Origin: Thermatribacter velox
Lineage (GTDB): Bacteria; Atribacterota; Atribacteria; Atribacterales; Thermatribacteraceae
Direction of reading: 5' to 3'
Assembly: GCF_038396615.1 (NCBI RefSeq)
Contig: NZ_CP121689.1
Coordinates: 1,996,001 to 2,060,000 of the forward strand
Length of the DNA stretch: 64,000 nucleotides
Every line of letters starts with the position of its first letter. Positions within the stretch are counted from its first letter, which is position 1. The position numbers were made by a program, and so were the translations under genes. Below the pieces are notes generated by a model. That model made no database searches and was not told the DNA's origin. It was given only the letters and a program-made list of their open reading frames with translations. Shown here piece after piece: positions 7,367 through 14,512 of this stretch.

Positions 7367-7451
7367 TCATTTTACTCCTTTTACATTGTATAAAGTAAAG
7401 AGAGGAAGGGTTTTCCAACCGTTTTACCACAGAACTAATTTGTATAAAATT

Positions 7452-7522
7452 CGTTCTGCAAAGGAACGATAATTCGTATTTTTAGAAAAATCGTTCTTTT
7501 ATGGAACGAAATATGGTATAAT
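7452..7522 (+). promoter_or_regulatory. Promoter with two CGTTC-N7-GAACG operators
   Basis: Inverted repeats CGTTCTGCAAAGGAACG (7452-7468) and CGTTCTTTTATGGAACG (7492-7508) are 40 bases apart centre to centre. The second overlaps the -35 region of a promoter whose -10 is TGGTATAAT (7514-7522). ATTCGT half-sites recur at about 7449, 7472 and 7521. The arrangement suggests a repressor binding cooperatively on one face of the helix and controlling the ATPase gene downstream. Confidence 0.65.
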
Positions 7523-7554
7523 TCGTTTTGAAAGGCTGCAAAAGGAGAGATGAA

Positions 7555-8715
7555 ATGGACCTTGATCAGGTAATTGAAAAGCTTGAAACGCGTAGAAACA
7601 GACTAATCAGTTTTTTGCCTGAGAAAAAGCGCCTCTTCTTCAGCGAGCTGGAAAAGCAAATGAAAAATAGAGCCGTGCTTCTTTACGGCCCCAGGGGCGT
7701 TGGTAAAACGACCTTCTTGCTTTTTATGTCGAAAGATTGCAATTTATTTTACGTATCCGGGGACGATCCACTGCTTTTGTACCACCCTTTCTACGAAATG
7801 GCAGAAAAGGTCTTGCTGGATTACCCTGGCATCATCATTGACGAAGCACATTCTCTAAAGGATTGGAGTAAGCTGATTAAGGCCCTGTATGATTCCTTTC
7901 CAAACAAAATTATCTGGATAAGCGACAGCAGTTCCGTGCTCCTGCGAAAGGGAATTGCGGACCTTTCCAGAAGGTTTGTGTCGTTAAAGATGCCTCTTGT
8001 GTCCCTGCGCGAATATATTTATCTGGAAACCGGCCAAATCATCGAAAAGCTGAGCTTCCCCTCAGACAACCTCTTAGAATATGCAACCCGGGTAATAAAG
8101 CAGGTTGATGTGCTGCAGTATTTCAGAAAGTACCGCGAGGGAGGGACAAGACCCTTTTATCTTGAGGGAAACTTCAGGGAGAAAATGATCAACATTCTGG
8201 AAAAAACAATTTACTATGATATCCCGCATCTCATCGGAACTATCAGCGAAAATCATTTTGGAGCGCTGAAGGCGGTGGTGAGCTTCCTTCTTTACTCGAA
8301 AATACCAACCATCAACGTTGAGTCGATGTGCAGAGAATGGGGAATTGGAAAACCCAAGCTCTATCAGTTGCTCTACGCGATGGAAGAAGTGGGCCTCGTT
8401 AACATCGTCCGCAAGGAAGGCGTCGAGAAAGCATACTCTAAGGGTTCGAAAATATTTTTCGCCGACCCAGCTTTTTACTTTGTTTTCGAAGGAGAAACGG
8501 GGAACTTCAGAGAAGCTTTCACCGTCTTTGCCCTGAAAGAAAGAATCCGGGCTGCAAAAAGGGAGGAAGAAGCGGATTTTGTGCTCGACGGGGTAAAGCT
8601 TGAAATAGGCGGGAGAGGCAAAGTTTCAAAGCACAGTGACTACGTGATCAAAGATGACCTGGACCTTCCGGTGAGAAACTCGGTGCCTCTCTGGATGCTG
8701 GGAATGCTCTGGTAA
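7555..8715 (+). CDS. AAA ATPase, archaeal-type (AAA_14/DUF4143-like)
   Basis: 386 aa. Walker A GPRGVGKTT (about residues 45-53), Walker B GIIIDEAHSL (about 90-99). The middle (about 240-310) looks like a winged helix (VESMCREWGIGKPKLYQLLYA). The C-terminal ADFVLDGVKLEIGGRGKV resembles the degenerate nuclease-like part of the COG1373 ATPases. Such genes are common in archaea and thermophilic bacteria and their function is poorly known. ATG 7555 follows AAAGGAGA at 6 bases. Its 3' end abuts a truncated HEPN gene on the other strand, so it probably arrived by insertion. Confidence 0.75.
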   Translation: MDLDQVIEKLETRRNRLISFLPEKKRLFFSELEKQMKNRAVLLYGPRGVGKTTFLLFMSKDCNLFYVSGDDPLLLYHPFYEMAEKVLLDYPGIIIDEAHSLKDWSKLIKALYDSFPNKIIWISDSSSVLLRKGIADLSRRFVSLKMPLVSLREYIYLETGQIIEKLSFPSDNLLEYATRVIKQVDVLQYFRKYREGGTRPFYLEGNFREKMINILEKTIYYDIPHLIGTISENHFGALKAVVSFLLYSKIPTINVESMCREWGIGKPKLYQLLYAMEEVGLVNIVRKEGVEKAYSKGSKIFFADPAFYFVFEGETGNFREAFTVFALKERIRAAKREEEADFVLDGVKLEIGGRGKVSKHSDYVIKDDLDLPVRNSVPLWMLGMLW

Positions 8716-8929
8716 GGGAGTTAATTTGCTCGTATTCCTCAACGGAAGTTCGGTAGACTCCAGCCAGGATGTGGTTTCCAATATCAAAAATAGCTGAGGA
8801 AGCAAGTTCAAGCCCGCGTTCGATGATCCACTGGGTATCCGTATCCCGCTGATACTCCTCAGGCGTGATTCCCGATTTATCCTCGAGCTTGGCCAGAACT
8901 TCCTCCAGCTTTTTAAGTCGCTCTATCAC
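8648..8929 (-). pseudogene. Truncated HEPN (DUF86) toxin
   Basis: Starts at GTG 8929, overlapping the upstream MNT stop as GTGA. The first ~68 residues (MIERLKKLEEVL, then QWIIERGLELASSAIFDIGNHI) are a good DUF86 HEPN N-terminal half; similarity ends after VEEYEQ at about 8725, ten bases from the stop of the ATPase gene on the other strand. The catalytic R-x4-H half is missing. Most likely inactivated by the insertion or rearrangement that brought the ATPase gene. Confidence 0.7.
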
Positions 8930-9356
8930 GCTTTGCTTTTTGAATACCACTGCCTGACCCTTTCCCTGAGATACTCGTTTTGAACTGCCCTCAGATAAGC
9001 CGTGTCCTGAAACCTGCGGATGACACTCATTTCAAAAGCGTTCAAAAGCTCATCACTCTGGGAGTAAATGAGGCGTCCCTGAGAAACAATTTCAAACTGG
9101 AGCGACAAAGGAGCACGGTCAAGAAGCACAAGATCGAAACGCTCCGTGCCCAGGGCTTCTCGAATCCCGAGCAAGATTTCCTGGAAAGACGAATAGAGCT
9201 TTTTGCCTTTCTTTTTAAGATAAGAAAAACGGCTATATCAACGTCAGAAGCGGCACCAACTTCACCACAAATATAAGAGCCAAAAAGGTAAGCAATAGGA
9301 ACGCTCTTTTCTCGAAAGAGCTTTTTCAGCTTCTTTATTGCCTCTTCCAGGTCCAT
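8926..9356 (-). pseudogene. MNT nucleotidyltransferase with frameshift
   Basis: From ATG 9356, LFGSYICGEVGAASDVDIAVF is an intact GS...DxD core. After that the frame departs at a run of five A (plus strand 9225-9229). In the next frame, SYLKKKGKKLYSSFQEILLG continues into RFDLVLLDRAPLSLQFEIVSQGRLIYSQSDE, the usual second half of this MNT family. One extra base in the run restores a protein of normal length. Either a recent mutation, phase variation or a sequence error. Confidence 0.7.
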
Positions 9357-9413
9357 CCGGAGCCCGGGCAAGAGATTACCAGAAGGACCGCGATAGGTTT
9401 CAGCTATGCCCAC

Positions 9414-9733
9414 TGAAAAACACTCCCTCTTAAAGCCCGGCAGGGATCTCTCCCTTCTACTCTCGTTCAGCGCGGAACCGCACCAAGAATTTGTGCTTTG
9501 TATCGCTCACTTTTTATATACGCATTACGCGTTGCGTATGTCGGCAATTTTAATCTTATCACAACCAGCGAAACTTGCACGCTGCGAAAGGAAATTGTGG
9601 ACCATGAAAATAGAGAGGCTGATAAATACTGACACAGCCAACACTGGTCCAGGAAAGTAGCAATAAAAGTCGCTCTCAACTTGAAGCTATGCTGATTAGG
9701 TCAGTACTGACTCAGTATAAATGTTTTTGGCTA
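9414..9733. other. Gene-free gap with a 22-base palindrome
   Basis: Only notable structure is ATACGCA-N8-TGCGTAT at 9518-9539, an operator-like inverted repeat containing ACGCGT. Short frames across the gap lack ribosome binding sites and recognisable motifs. The palindrome may be the remains of the control region of a lost toxin-antitoxin operon. Confidence 0.45.
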
Positions 9734-10136
9734 CTATAGCCTGATTTCAGGTGGTAATAATTGAACTATAAAATTTACCAGAGCTTCTGCGCGAGCAAGC
9801 GCTTCTTCTGCCTCACTTGCTTCCGGCTCCAAAACATCACCTGGATAGCGAAACTCTGTAGCGTACGGAGTGAGTATCTCTGTCGTTTCCCTCCACTGTT
9901 CAAAAGAAGGTTCTAAAGGAACACAAAAGGCCAATAGAGCAACCAGGTTATGCGTTTTCTCAAAAGGAATATCATGATATGTTAAATAGGCTTTAATAGC
10001 TTTTTTCAACTGCCTGTTGGCAGTGATAAACTGCTGTATCTAAATAGCCACCTTTTAGGAGAAGTCGAGCCGAATCTAAATCACGTTGACTCTTTATGAG
10101 CCACTGCTTGACTTCTTTTATTTTGGCCTTTTTCAT
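9734..10136 (-). pseudogene. HEPN-domain protein with frameshift
   Basis: ATG 10136 starts MKKAKIKEVKQWLIKSQRDL, followed by YHCQQAVEK, the standard HEPN beginning. In a run of six T (10001-10006 plus strand) the frame changes; the other frame continues AIKAYLTYHDIPFEKTHNL, then YATEFRYPGD and a C-terminal helix rich in Ala/Glu. Removing one base gives a normal ~134 aa HEPN protein. The start lies 56 bases inside the MNT gene upstream. Confidence 0.7.
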
Positions 10137-10449
10137 AAAGGATTTTTCCTCGATGGATTGCTTGATAGCCAAGCGAAGCAGACACCTGAAGCATTTCCTT
10201 TAACTCTTCTTCAGTCACCACCACTACTTCAACAGGAGCGGTAAGCCCCCACAAACAACCATAAGCTTTGCGTGCTCTACGATAGCGGGGCTCGTTAGAT
10301 TCTGAAACCACAACCAAAAGGTCTATATCGCTTGTTTCCACAGGATTTCCATAAGCATGAGAACCAAAAAGAATTATTTTTTCTGGATGAAGATTCTCTA
10401 CCAGCCTTTTTACAATTTCCTCGAGCAGCTCGGAAGACAGGTGTTTCAT
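10081..10449 (-). CDS. MNT nucleotidyltransferase
   Basis: 122 aa. PEKIILFGSHAYGNPVETSDIDLLVV with intact GS...DxD; then VEVVVVTEEELKEM and GKILYEKG, the same subfamily as 4954-5322. AAAAGGAGAG lies 5 bases before ATG 10449. Its HEPN partner is frameshifted. Confidence 0.8.
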   Translation of the reverse strand: MKHLSSELLEEIVKRLVENLHPEKIILFGSHAYGNPVETSDIDLLVVVSESNEPRYRRARKAYGCLWGLTAPVEVVVVTEEELKEMLQVSASLGYQAIHRGKILYEKGQNKRSQAVAHKEST

Positions 10450-10511
10450 AGAGCTCTCCTTTTGAAATGGGCTATAGGAAAGTCTCTCGTGATTTAAAAA
10501 GCACCATAATC

Positions 10512-10520
10512 ATTATAGCA
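10512..10520 (-). promoter_or_regulatory. Extended -10 promoter for MNT gene
   Basis: Minus strand TGCTATAAT, a perfect -10 with TGn. A weak TTAATT lies 16 bases upstream. The predicted transcript begins about 55 bases before ATG 10449. The rest of the gap to 10778 holds a repeat fragment (10626-10686) and nothing else I recognise. Confidence 0.65.
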
Positions 10521-10625
10521 GAACCCTGGCTTGAATTAACCTCTATGTTCTCGATAAGGGCTTCTCAAAAAACAGTAGAAATGACAAACACTTCATGTTC
10601 ATCGATTTAACGTGATTTCCTTTAG

Positions 10626-10686
10626 TGAGACCCTGAAACAAGGAGACCTTGAAATCATGGGATACTGAAACTATGGGATCCTGAAT
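10626..10686. repeat. Fragment of the two-part repeat, left half only
   Basis: Four tandem units with CTGAA or TTGAA (GAGACCCTGAAACAAG, ATGGGATACTGAAAC and so on) matching the left half of copies A-D. No hairpin array follows. Confidence 0.75.
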
Positions 10687-10778
10687 GGTATGGCTTTTAT
10701 GACGGAGAAAGCCTGTGCAGTAAGCTGTTTCCAGAAAATAAATCCTTTCAGTGATAAAAAGAGATGGATATTCCTGAG

Positions 10779-10974
10779 CTATTTTTCTGTCATAATAACA
10801 CTGGTTGCAATTTTAACTACAAAATGGGCATCATCTATGGCTTCTTTAGCATCTTCCCTTTTATATTCTTCTCACCACATCGGAATAGGCTCCTTTTTGG
10901 AAAAGCACTTCAAGTATATCCAACCTATCTACGGCTTTTTTAAGGTAACTCCGGGCCAACACAACGTTAGTCAT
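10779..10974 (-). pseudogene. HEPN gene with internal deletion
   Basis: ATG 10974 overlaps the MNT stop as ATGA. The first 38 codons (ARSYLKKAVDRLDILEVLF, then YSDVVRR) match a HEPN N-terminus. Then a stop appears, while the next frame gives EYKREDAKEAIDDAHFVVKI, the standard HEPN C-terminal helix, ending at 10779. The central ~80 residues are missing compared with the related gene at 3084-3494. Not functional as a HEPN fold. Confidence 0.65.
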
Positions 10975-11462
10975 AGTTCAAATATTTCCCCCGGCTTATA
11001 ATCAGGCTTTAAATCCCAATACCAAGCATTGCCTTTCCATATTCTCCTGGCATGAAGTTCCGACAATCTGACTTTAAGCCTTTCGAGTATTTTTTGAAAA
11101 AACTCGTCTCTGTCAAAAATGATTTTGGCATCATCAACCATATCAAGAAAAAGGGGCGAGCCTGAAAGAGCTTCCTCAGGAGTTTTAAGTATTGGTGATA
11201 GGTAAGTATTTATGCCCTCTCTGGAAAGTTCTTTTAAAAATGCTTCGAGCTTTTGCTCTACTTTTTCAAATTCTCGTATCCGCTTCATTCTACCCTCAGG
11301 AAGATTTTTAGCAATGATTAATACATCTACATCGGAATCGTATCTTTGGGTCTGCCTGGCTACAGAGCCAAAGAGGACCACAGAGACAAGTCGGTCTTGA
11401 TAAAAAGCGATAAGCTCCTTTAAAAGGAGCCGCTCCAATTGCTCAAACTTTTCCTTAAGCAT
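10971..11462 (-). CDS. MNT nucleotidyltransferase, larger subfamily
   Basis: 163 aa. VVLFGSVARQTQRYDSDVDVLII has the GS...DxD signature. C-terminal helix FFQKILERLKVRL, then WYWDLKPDYKPGEIFEL, the typical ending of MNT proteins paired with HEPN partners. The related gene in this window is 3475-3939. It seems intact although its HEPN partner has lost its middle. Confidence 0.8.
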   Translation of the reverse strand: MLKEKFEQLERLLLKELIAFYQDRLVSVVLFGSVARQTQRYDSDVDVLIIAKNLPEGRMKRIREFEKVEQKLEAFLKELSREGINTYLSPILKTPEEALSGSPLFLDMVDDAKIIFDRDEFFQKILERLKVRLSELHARRIWKGNAWYWDLKPDYKPGEIFEL

Positions 11463-11490
11463 AGCACCAAAACTTTCTCAGTTCTTCCAT

Positions 11491-11688
11491 TCAGCAATGG
11501 ACCGCCTTTTTACTTACTGCACATATCTTTTTATAAGTTCCTTTGAACTCTCCGCTCAGTGGCTCAGGAATAACCCTGGCGAAATTCTTGGCGAACCAAT
11601 TAAGCTTCCGGAGAATTCTAATCGCTACCTGTTTATCAAGCTTATCAAGGTCTCTTACCGCTTCTTCTGTCCACTCAATCTTGAACAA
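11491..11688 (-). pseudogene. RelE/ParE-type toxin, shortened C-terminus
   Basis: MFKIEWTEEAVRDLDKLDKQ and LSGEFKGTYK are typical of the RelE fold, but after GTYK the sequence (KICAVSKKAVHC, stop) does not continue with the usual L-R-x-G-D-x-R-V-x-Y strand. At 65 aa it is about 20 short of the family. It overlaps its antitoxin gene by 14 bases. Likely inactive. Confidence 0.65.
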
Positions 11689-11869
11689 ATTTGCCTAAGA
11701 CCTCTTCGTGAGAAATTCTTTTGGATGGTTTTTCTAAACGTTCTCTTAGTTTCCTTTTGAACTCCTCTTTCAATTCCAATCCAGAGTCAGGGTCTCCAAG
11801 AATTTCCAAGACTTTCTCCTCTATCAAGTGTTCCAGGTCTTCCATGCTAAGGTCCTTAGTCCCGGCCAT
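11675..11869 (-). CDS. RelB-like antitoxin
   Basis: 64 aa, acidic, ending LRERLEKPSKRISHEEVLGKF, an ending typical of small antitoxins paired with RelE (a helix ending in I-S-H-E-E-V-L). It precedes and overlaps the RelE-type gene. The N-terminal part is not a recognisable DNA-binding fold. Promoter at 11911-11919. Confidence 0.6.
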   Translation of the reverse strand: MAGTKDLSMEDLEHLIEEKVLEILGDPDSGLELKEEFKRKLRERLEKPSKRISHEEVLGKFVQD

Positions 11870-11910
11870 CTTTACGCCCCCTTCGGATCAATTAACCAGA
11901 AGCTGTTACT

Positions 11911-11919
11911 ATAATACCA
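11911..11919 (-). promoter_or_regulatory. Extended -10 promoter for RelB/RelE pair
   Basis: Minus strand TGGTATTAT, 42 bases upstream of ATG 11869. No convincing -35. Confidence 0.5.
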
Positions 11920-11963
11920 CTTATTTTTGAAGCTGTACTAAAGGTAAAAACTGCCAAGGGTTT

Positions 11964-11972
11964 TGCTATAAT
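11964..11972 (+). promoter_or_regulatory. Extended -10 promoter for Wzz-type gene
   Basis: TGCTATAAT, a perfect -10 with TGn, 58 bases before ATG 12030. No good -35 is visible. Confidence 0.6.
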
Positions 11973-12029
11973 TTCATTAGCTAACTCAATAAGCAAATTC
12001 TCCACCCTCTTGCGCAAAGGAGGATGCAA

Positions 12030-13238
12030 ATGGAAAATCAGACCGACTGGGAAGAGGAAATATCGCTTTTTGACCTTATAAACGTCCTCGTGAGGCGCAA
12101 GTGGTTAATCATCGGAATTACTCTTCTGGTCATGATTGGAGCTTTTTTAGCCTGGAAGCTCGTGCCCCAGACTTACAAGGCAGAATTCACGGTATCGTTT
12201 GCAGAAAGTTCTTTTCCAGAAGAATTTAAAGGGCAGGTAAGCGTCACCTACTATGGCGAGAAGTGGCCAACCTATATCCCTTATTCCTTCGTGCTCCCGC
12301 AAGAAAAAAAGATTTTGCCCGAGCGCGCTCTTCTATCTTTTGCCGAAAGGCAAAAACTGGCTGAACTTGCTGAAAAAGGCGGTTTCAGGGATCTTTTTGA
12401 GCAAGCCGTAAGTACGGTTTCGGTAAATATAGCTCCTCGGGGAAAAGCAGAAACCGAGACGGAAAACACCACAAAAGATTTCTCGGTGGTCATTTCCGCC
12501 AGGAATGAGGAACTCTGTGAAAAACTGACTCAGAAACTTCAATCGGAAATTGAGGAAGAACTCCTTCTCGCTCTCAACACCCAGCACAGCATCCGACTGG
12601 ACTTTTACAGGAACCTGCTCACAACTTCTGAGGAAAACCAGAAAACAGCCAGGGATGCACTGCTTGCTTTTCTGGAACAAAATGACCCGCTGAGACCGGA
12701 GAGGGAAATCGAAAAAGCAGAAGAAACCCTGAAAACGCTTCTTGAGAGAAAAAAGACGCTTTTATCACAGCAGTATACCCCTTTATTGCCCTTACCACTT
12801 GCAACTGAAAGTTTAGAAGAATTGCTCTTTATGCCCTCAGACAAAATCCATGCTCTGGAAACAGAAATCAAAGAAAGCTACCGCGAAGAGCTCGCAGACC
12901 TTGAAAAAGAAATAGAAATTCTTCAGAAAGAAAAAGCCAAACTCGAGCTTGAAAAACTCAAACAGGATGACCTCATCGATACCTACAATCAACTTCTTCG
13001 AGACTACACTTTCTGGAAGGAAGTGAAATCCTCACTCCTACTTTCTTTGCCCCCACTTGCCAGAGATGGAGCTTATCCTTTTGACGGAAAAGTGGAAGTG
13101 GGAGAAATTAAATACTCAGGAAGCAGAAGAGACCTAAAGCTCAACTTAGCCGTAGGGCTTGTGGCCGGGCTTTTTCTGGGGGTTTTTGTGGCCTTTTTTG
13201 TCGAGTTCTGGGAAAAAGCCAAAGCGCAGAGAAGCTGA
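12030..13238 (+). CDS. Wzz-type polysaccharide chain-length protein
   Basis: 402 aa. N-terminal Wzz domain: short acidic lead, ISLFDLINVLVRRKW, then a membrane segment (about residues 28-48, IIGITLLVMIGAFLAW). A long periplasmic/extracellular part with coiled coil (about 210-330) and a C-terminal membrane segment (about 372-394, LAVGLVAGLFLGVFVAFFVEF). No kinase domain. Such proteins set the length of O-antigen or exopolysaccharide chains; no glycosyltransferase or polymerase is nearby, so the substrate is unknown. ATG 12030 has AAAGGAGG at 6 bases; ATG 12024 abuts it. Confidence 0.75.
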   Translation: MENQTDWEEEISLFDLINVLVRRKWLIIGITLLVMIGAFLAWKLVPQTYKAEFTVSFAESSFPEEFKGQVSVTYYGEKWPTYIPYSFVLPQEKKILPERALLSFAERQKLAELAEKGGFRDLFEQAVSTVSVNIAPRGKAETETENTTKDFSVVISARNEELCEKLTQKLQSEIEEELLLALNTQHSIRLDFYRNLLTTSEENQKTARDALLAFLEQNDPLRPEREIEKAEETLKTLLERKKTLLSQQYTPLLPLPLATESLEELLFMPSDKIHALETEIKESYREELADLEKEIEILQKEKAKLELEKLKQDDLIDTYNQLLRDYTFWKEVKSSLLLSLPPLARDGAYPFDGKVEVGEIKYSGSRRDLKLNLAVGLVAGLFLGVFVAFFVEFWEKAKAQRS

Positions 13239-13293
13239 GCCCTCTTGATACTTTTCTTTAGAACCACTGGGCACAGCAATAAGAGGTTTCCTC

Positions 13294-13302
13294 TGATATA
13301 AT
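13294..13302 (+). promoter_or_regulatory. Extended -10 promoter for coiled-coil nuclease-like gene
   Basis: TGATATAAT, 20 bases before ATG 13322. A small inverted repeat AGAGG-TTT-CCTCT (13282-13294) lies just upstream and could be an operator. Confidence 0.55.
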
Positions 13303-13321
13303 GAAAGCGAGGTGATAACAC

Positions 13322-13969
13322 ATGGCAGCCCTCAAAGAACGGGTGGACAAGCTCGAAGAAGCGCTGATGCGCTTAGTGTACATTCAGCAAAAAACAGAAA
13401 TAGAGCTTCAGGAATTCAAGAAAGAAATGCAGGATTTCAAGAGGGAAATGAAGGATTTCAAAGACGAGATGAAAGCATTCAAGGATGAGATGTTGGATTT
13501 CAAAGAATGGTCAAAGAAAAACATCGAAAGCCTTAACCAGCAGTGGGGAAACCTGGCTAATAGATTGGGCACTCTGGTCGAAGACATCTTTGCTCCTTCC
13601 ATAGGTCAGGCCATTGAGAAGTACTTTGGTGTCTTTCCAGACGTGATTGACACAAAGAAGCTGGTCCGTAAAGAAGGGAAGAGTTTAGAAATAGACATTT
13701 TAGCTCTTTGCGAAAAAGAAAAAGTTGCTTATGTGGTGGAAGTAAAAGCTAACCCTGACCGCAAAGAGTATATTGACGATTTTCTTAAAAAGCTTAAAGA
13801 AATCCCTTCTTTCCTCCCCTACCTTGAGGGTTATGTCCTGCAGGGCATTTACGCTGGGTTGAACATGAAAGAAGAAACGGTGAAGCTACTTACCAGAAAG
13901 AAACTCTACGCCATGGTATTTCGGGGAGACATCTTAGAAATTGTGAACTTCGAGGATGTCAGGAAGTAA
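13322..13969 (+). CDS. Coiled-coil PD-(D/E)XK-like protein, short form
   Basis: 215 aa. Residues about 30-65 are a heptad coiled coil with repeating FKxEM (EFKKEMQDFKREMKDFKDEM). C-terminal domain: SLEIDILALCEKEKVAYVVEVKANP supplies D and E-x-K of the PD-(D/E)XK fold, here apparently complete, unlike the larger relative at 2065-3048. AGGTGAT precedes ATG 13322 by 6 bases. Function unknown; nuclease activity inferred from the fold only. Confidence 0.7.
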   Translation: MAALKERVDKLEEALMRLVYIQQKTEIELQEFKKEMQDFKREMKDFKDEMKAFKDEMLDFKEWSKKNIESLNQQWGNLANRLGTLVEDIFAPSIGQAIEKYFGVFPDVIDTKKLVRKEGKSLEIDILALCEKEKVAYVVEVKANPDRKEYIDDFLKKLKEIPSFLPYLEGYVLQGIYAGLNMKEETVKLLTRKKLYAMVFRGDILEIVNFEDVRK

Positions 13970-13987
13970 CTCAGCGAAGGAAGTCCC

Positions 13988-14161
13988 ATGGAATACTTTA
14001 CCATCAGGGAGGCCGAAGATGCCCTGGTTTGTGCGCAAAGAGTCTTTGAGTTTTATCCCTATACAAAAGATGAAATCGAAAATCCTCTCTGCAAGGAAGC
14101 CCTGAAAACAGGGTCAACGCTTTTTGAAAGCAGCAGTCAGAATCCTGGAAATTGTTTCTAA
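13988..14161 (+). pseudogene. Possible HEPN C-terminal remnant
   Basis: A 57-codon frame beginning MEYFTIREAEDALVCAQRVFEF resembles the C-terminal helix of HEPN proteins. GAAGGAAG lies 6 bases upstream. The remaining residues show nothing recognisable. It may be a scrap of an MNT/HEPN module or an unrelated small gene. Confidence 0.35.
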
Positions 14162-14181
14162 ATCAGCTTCCCAAATTGGGG

Positions 14182-14210
14182 TTGCGCAAATGCTTCTTTT
14201 GTGCTACAGT
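14182..14210 (+). promoter_or_regulatory. Promoter of the ilv-leu operon
   Basis: TTGCGC (14182-14187), 17-base spacer, TACAGT (14205-14210) with TGC in front. Transcription would start about 14217, directly upstream of the T-box leader. Confidence 0.6.
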
Positions 14211-14216
14211 TATTCC

Positions 14217-14470
14217 CACATTTACCCATAGCGCAAAGGCGAAGAAGGGGAAAAGTAGGTTATTCGCTCCGTCACAGAGAGCCTGCAGGAGCTGGAAGCA
14301 GGCACGAGCGGTGGCTGAAGCTCGCCCTGGAGTCGAGAAGCTGAACGGTTAGTAGGCAATCCGGTGCTTCCGTTAGCAAGCAGGAAAGAGATCTGCGAGT
14401 ATCGCAGATAAAAAGGGTGGTACCGCGGGGAATACCCCTCGTCCCTTAAAAGGACGAGGGGTATTTTGTT
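14217..14470 (+). promoter_or_regulatory. T-box riboswitch, tRNA-Leu (probable CUC specifier)
   Basis: T-box sequence AGGGTGGTACCGCG at 14414-14427, stem III ATCTGCG/CGCAGAT (14391-14409) and a terminator at 14431-14470. In stem I, AGTA (14254-14257) faces GAA (14317-14319) across a helix (about GGTTATTCGCTC with GAGCGGTGGCT), which places the specifier at CTC (14321-14323), a leucine codon followed by the expected purine. The base after TGG in the T-box is T, which fits the A discriminator of tRNA-Leu. Uncharged tRNA-Leu would allow read-through into ilvD. The specifier position is my reading of the fold. Confidence 0.9.
14431..14470 (+). terminator. T-box terminator
   Basis: AATACCCCTCGTCC pairs perfectly with GGACGAGGGGTATT across CTTAAAA, followed by TTTTGTT. 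The 5' arm overlaps the region that would form the antiterminator with the T-box. Confidence 0.9.
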
Positions 14471-14512
14471 AATGGTTAGTAAATTCACGCTTCACAGAAA
14501 GGAGGAGTAAGG

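Noticed and set aside
9406-9660. 84-codon plus-strand frame in the gap
   Set aside because: No ribosome site, crosses the palindrome at 9518-9539, low-complexity translation.
10690-11001. Plus-strand 103-codon frame as a gene
   Set aside because: No ribosome site, and the minus strand reads as HEPN fragments coupled to an MNT gene; the frame is a shadow.
12024-12029. ATG 12024 as start of the Wzz-type gene
   Set aside because: The AAAGGAGG ends directly before it; ATG 12030 has normal spacing.
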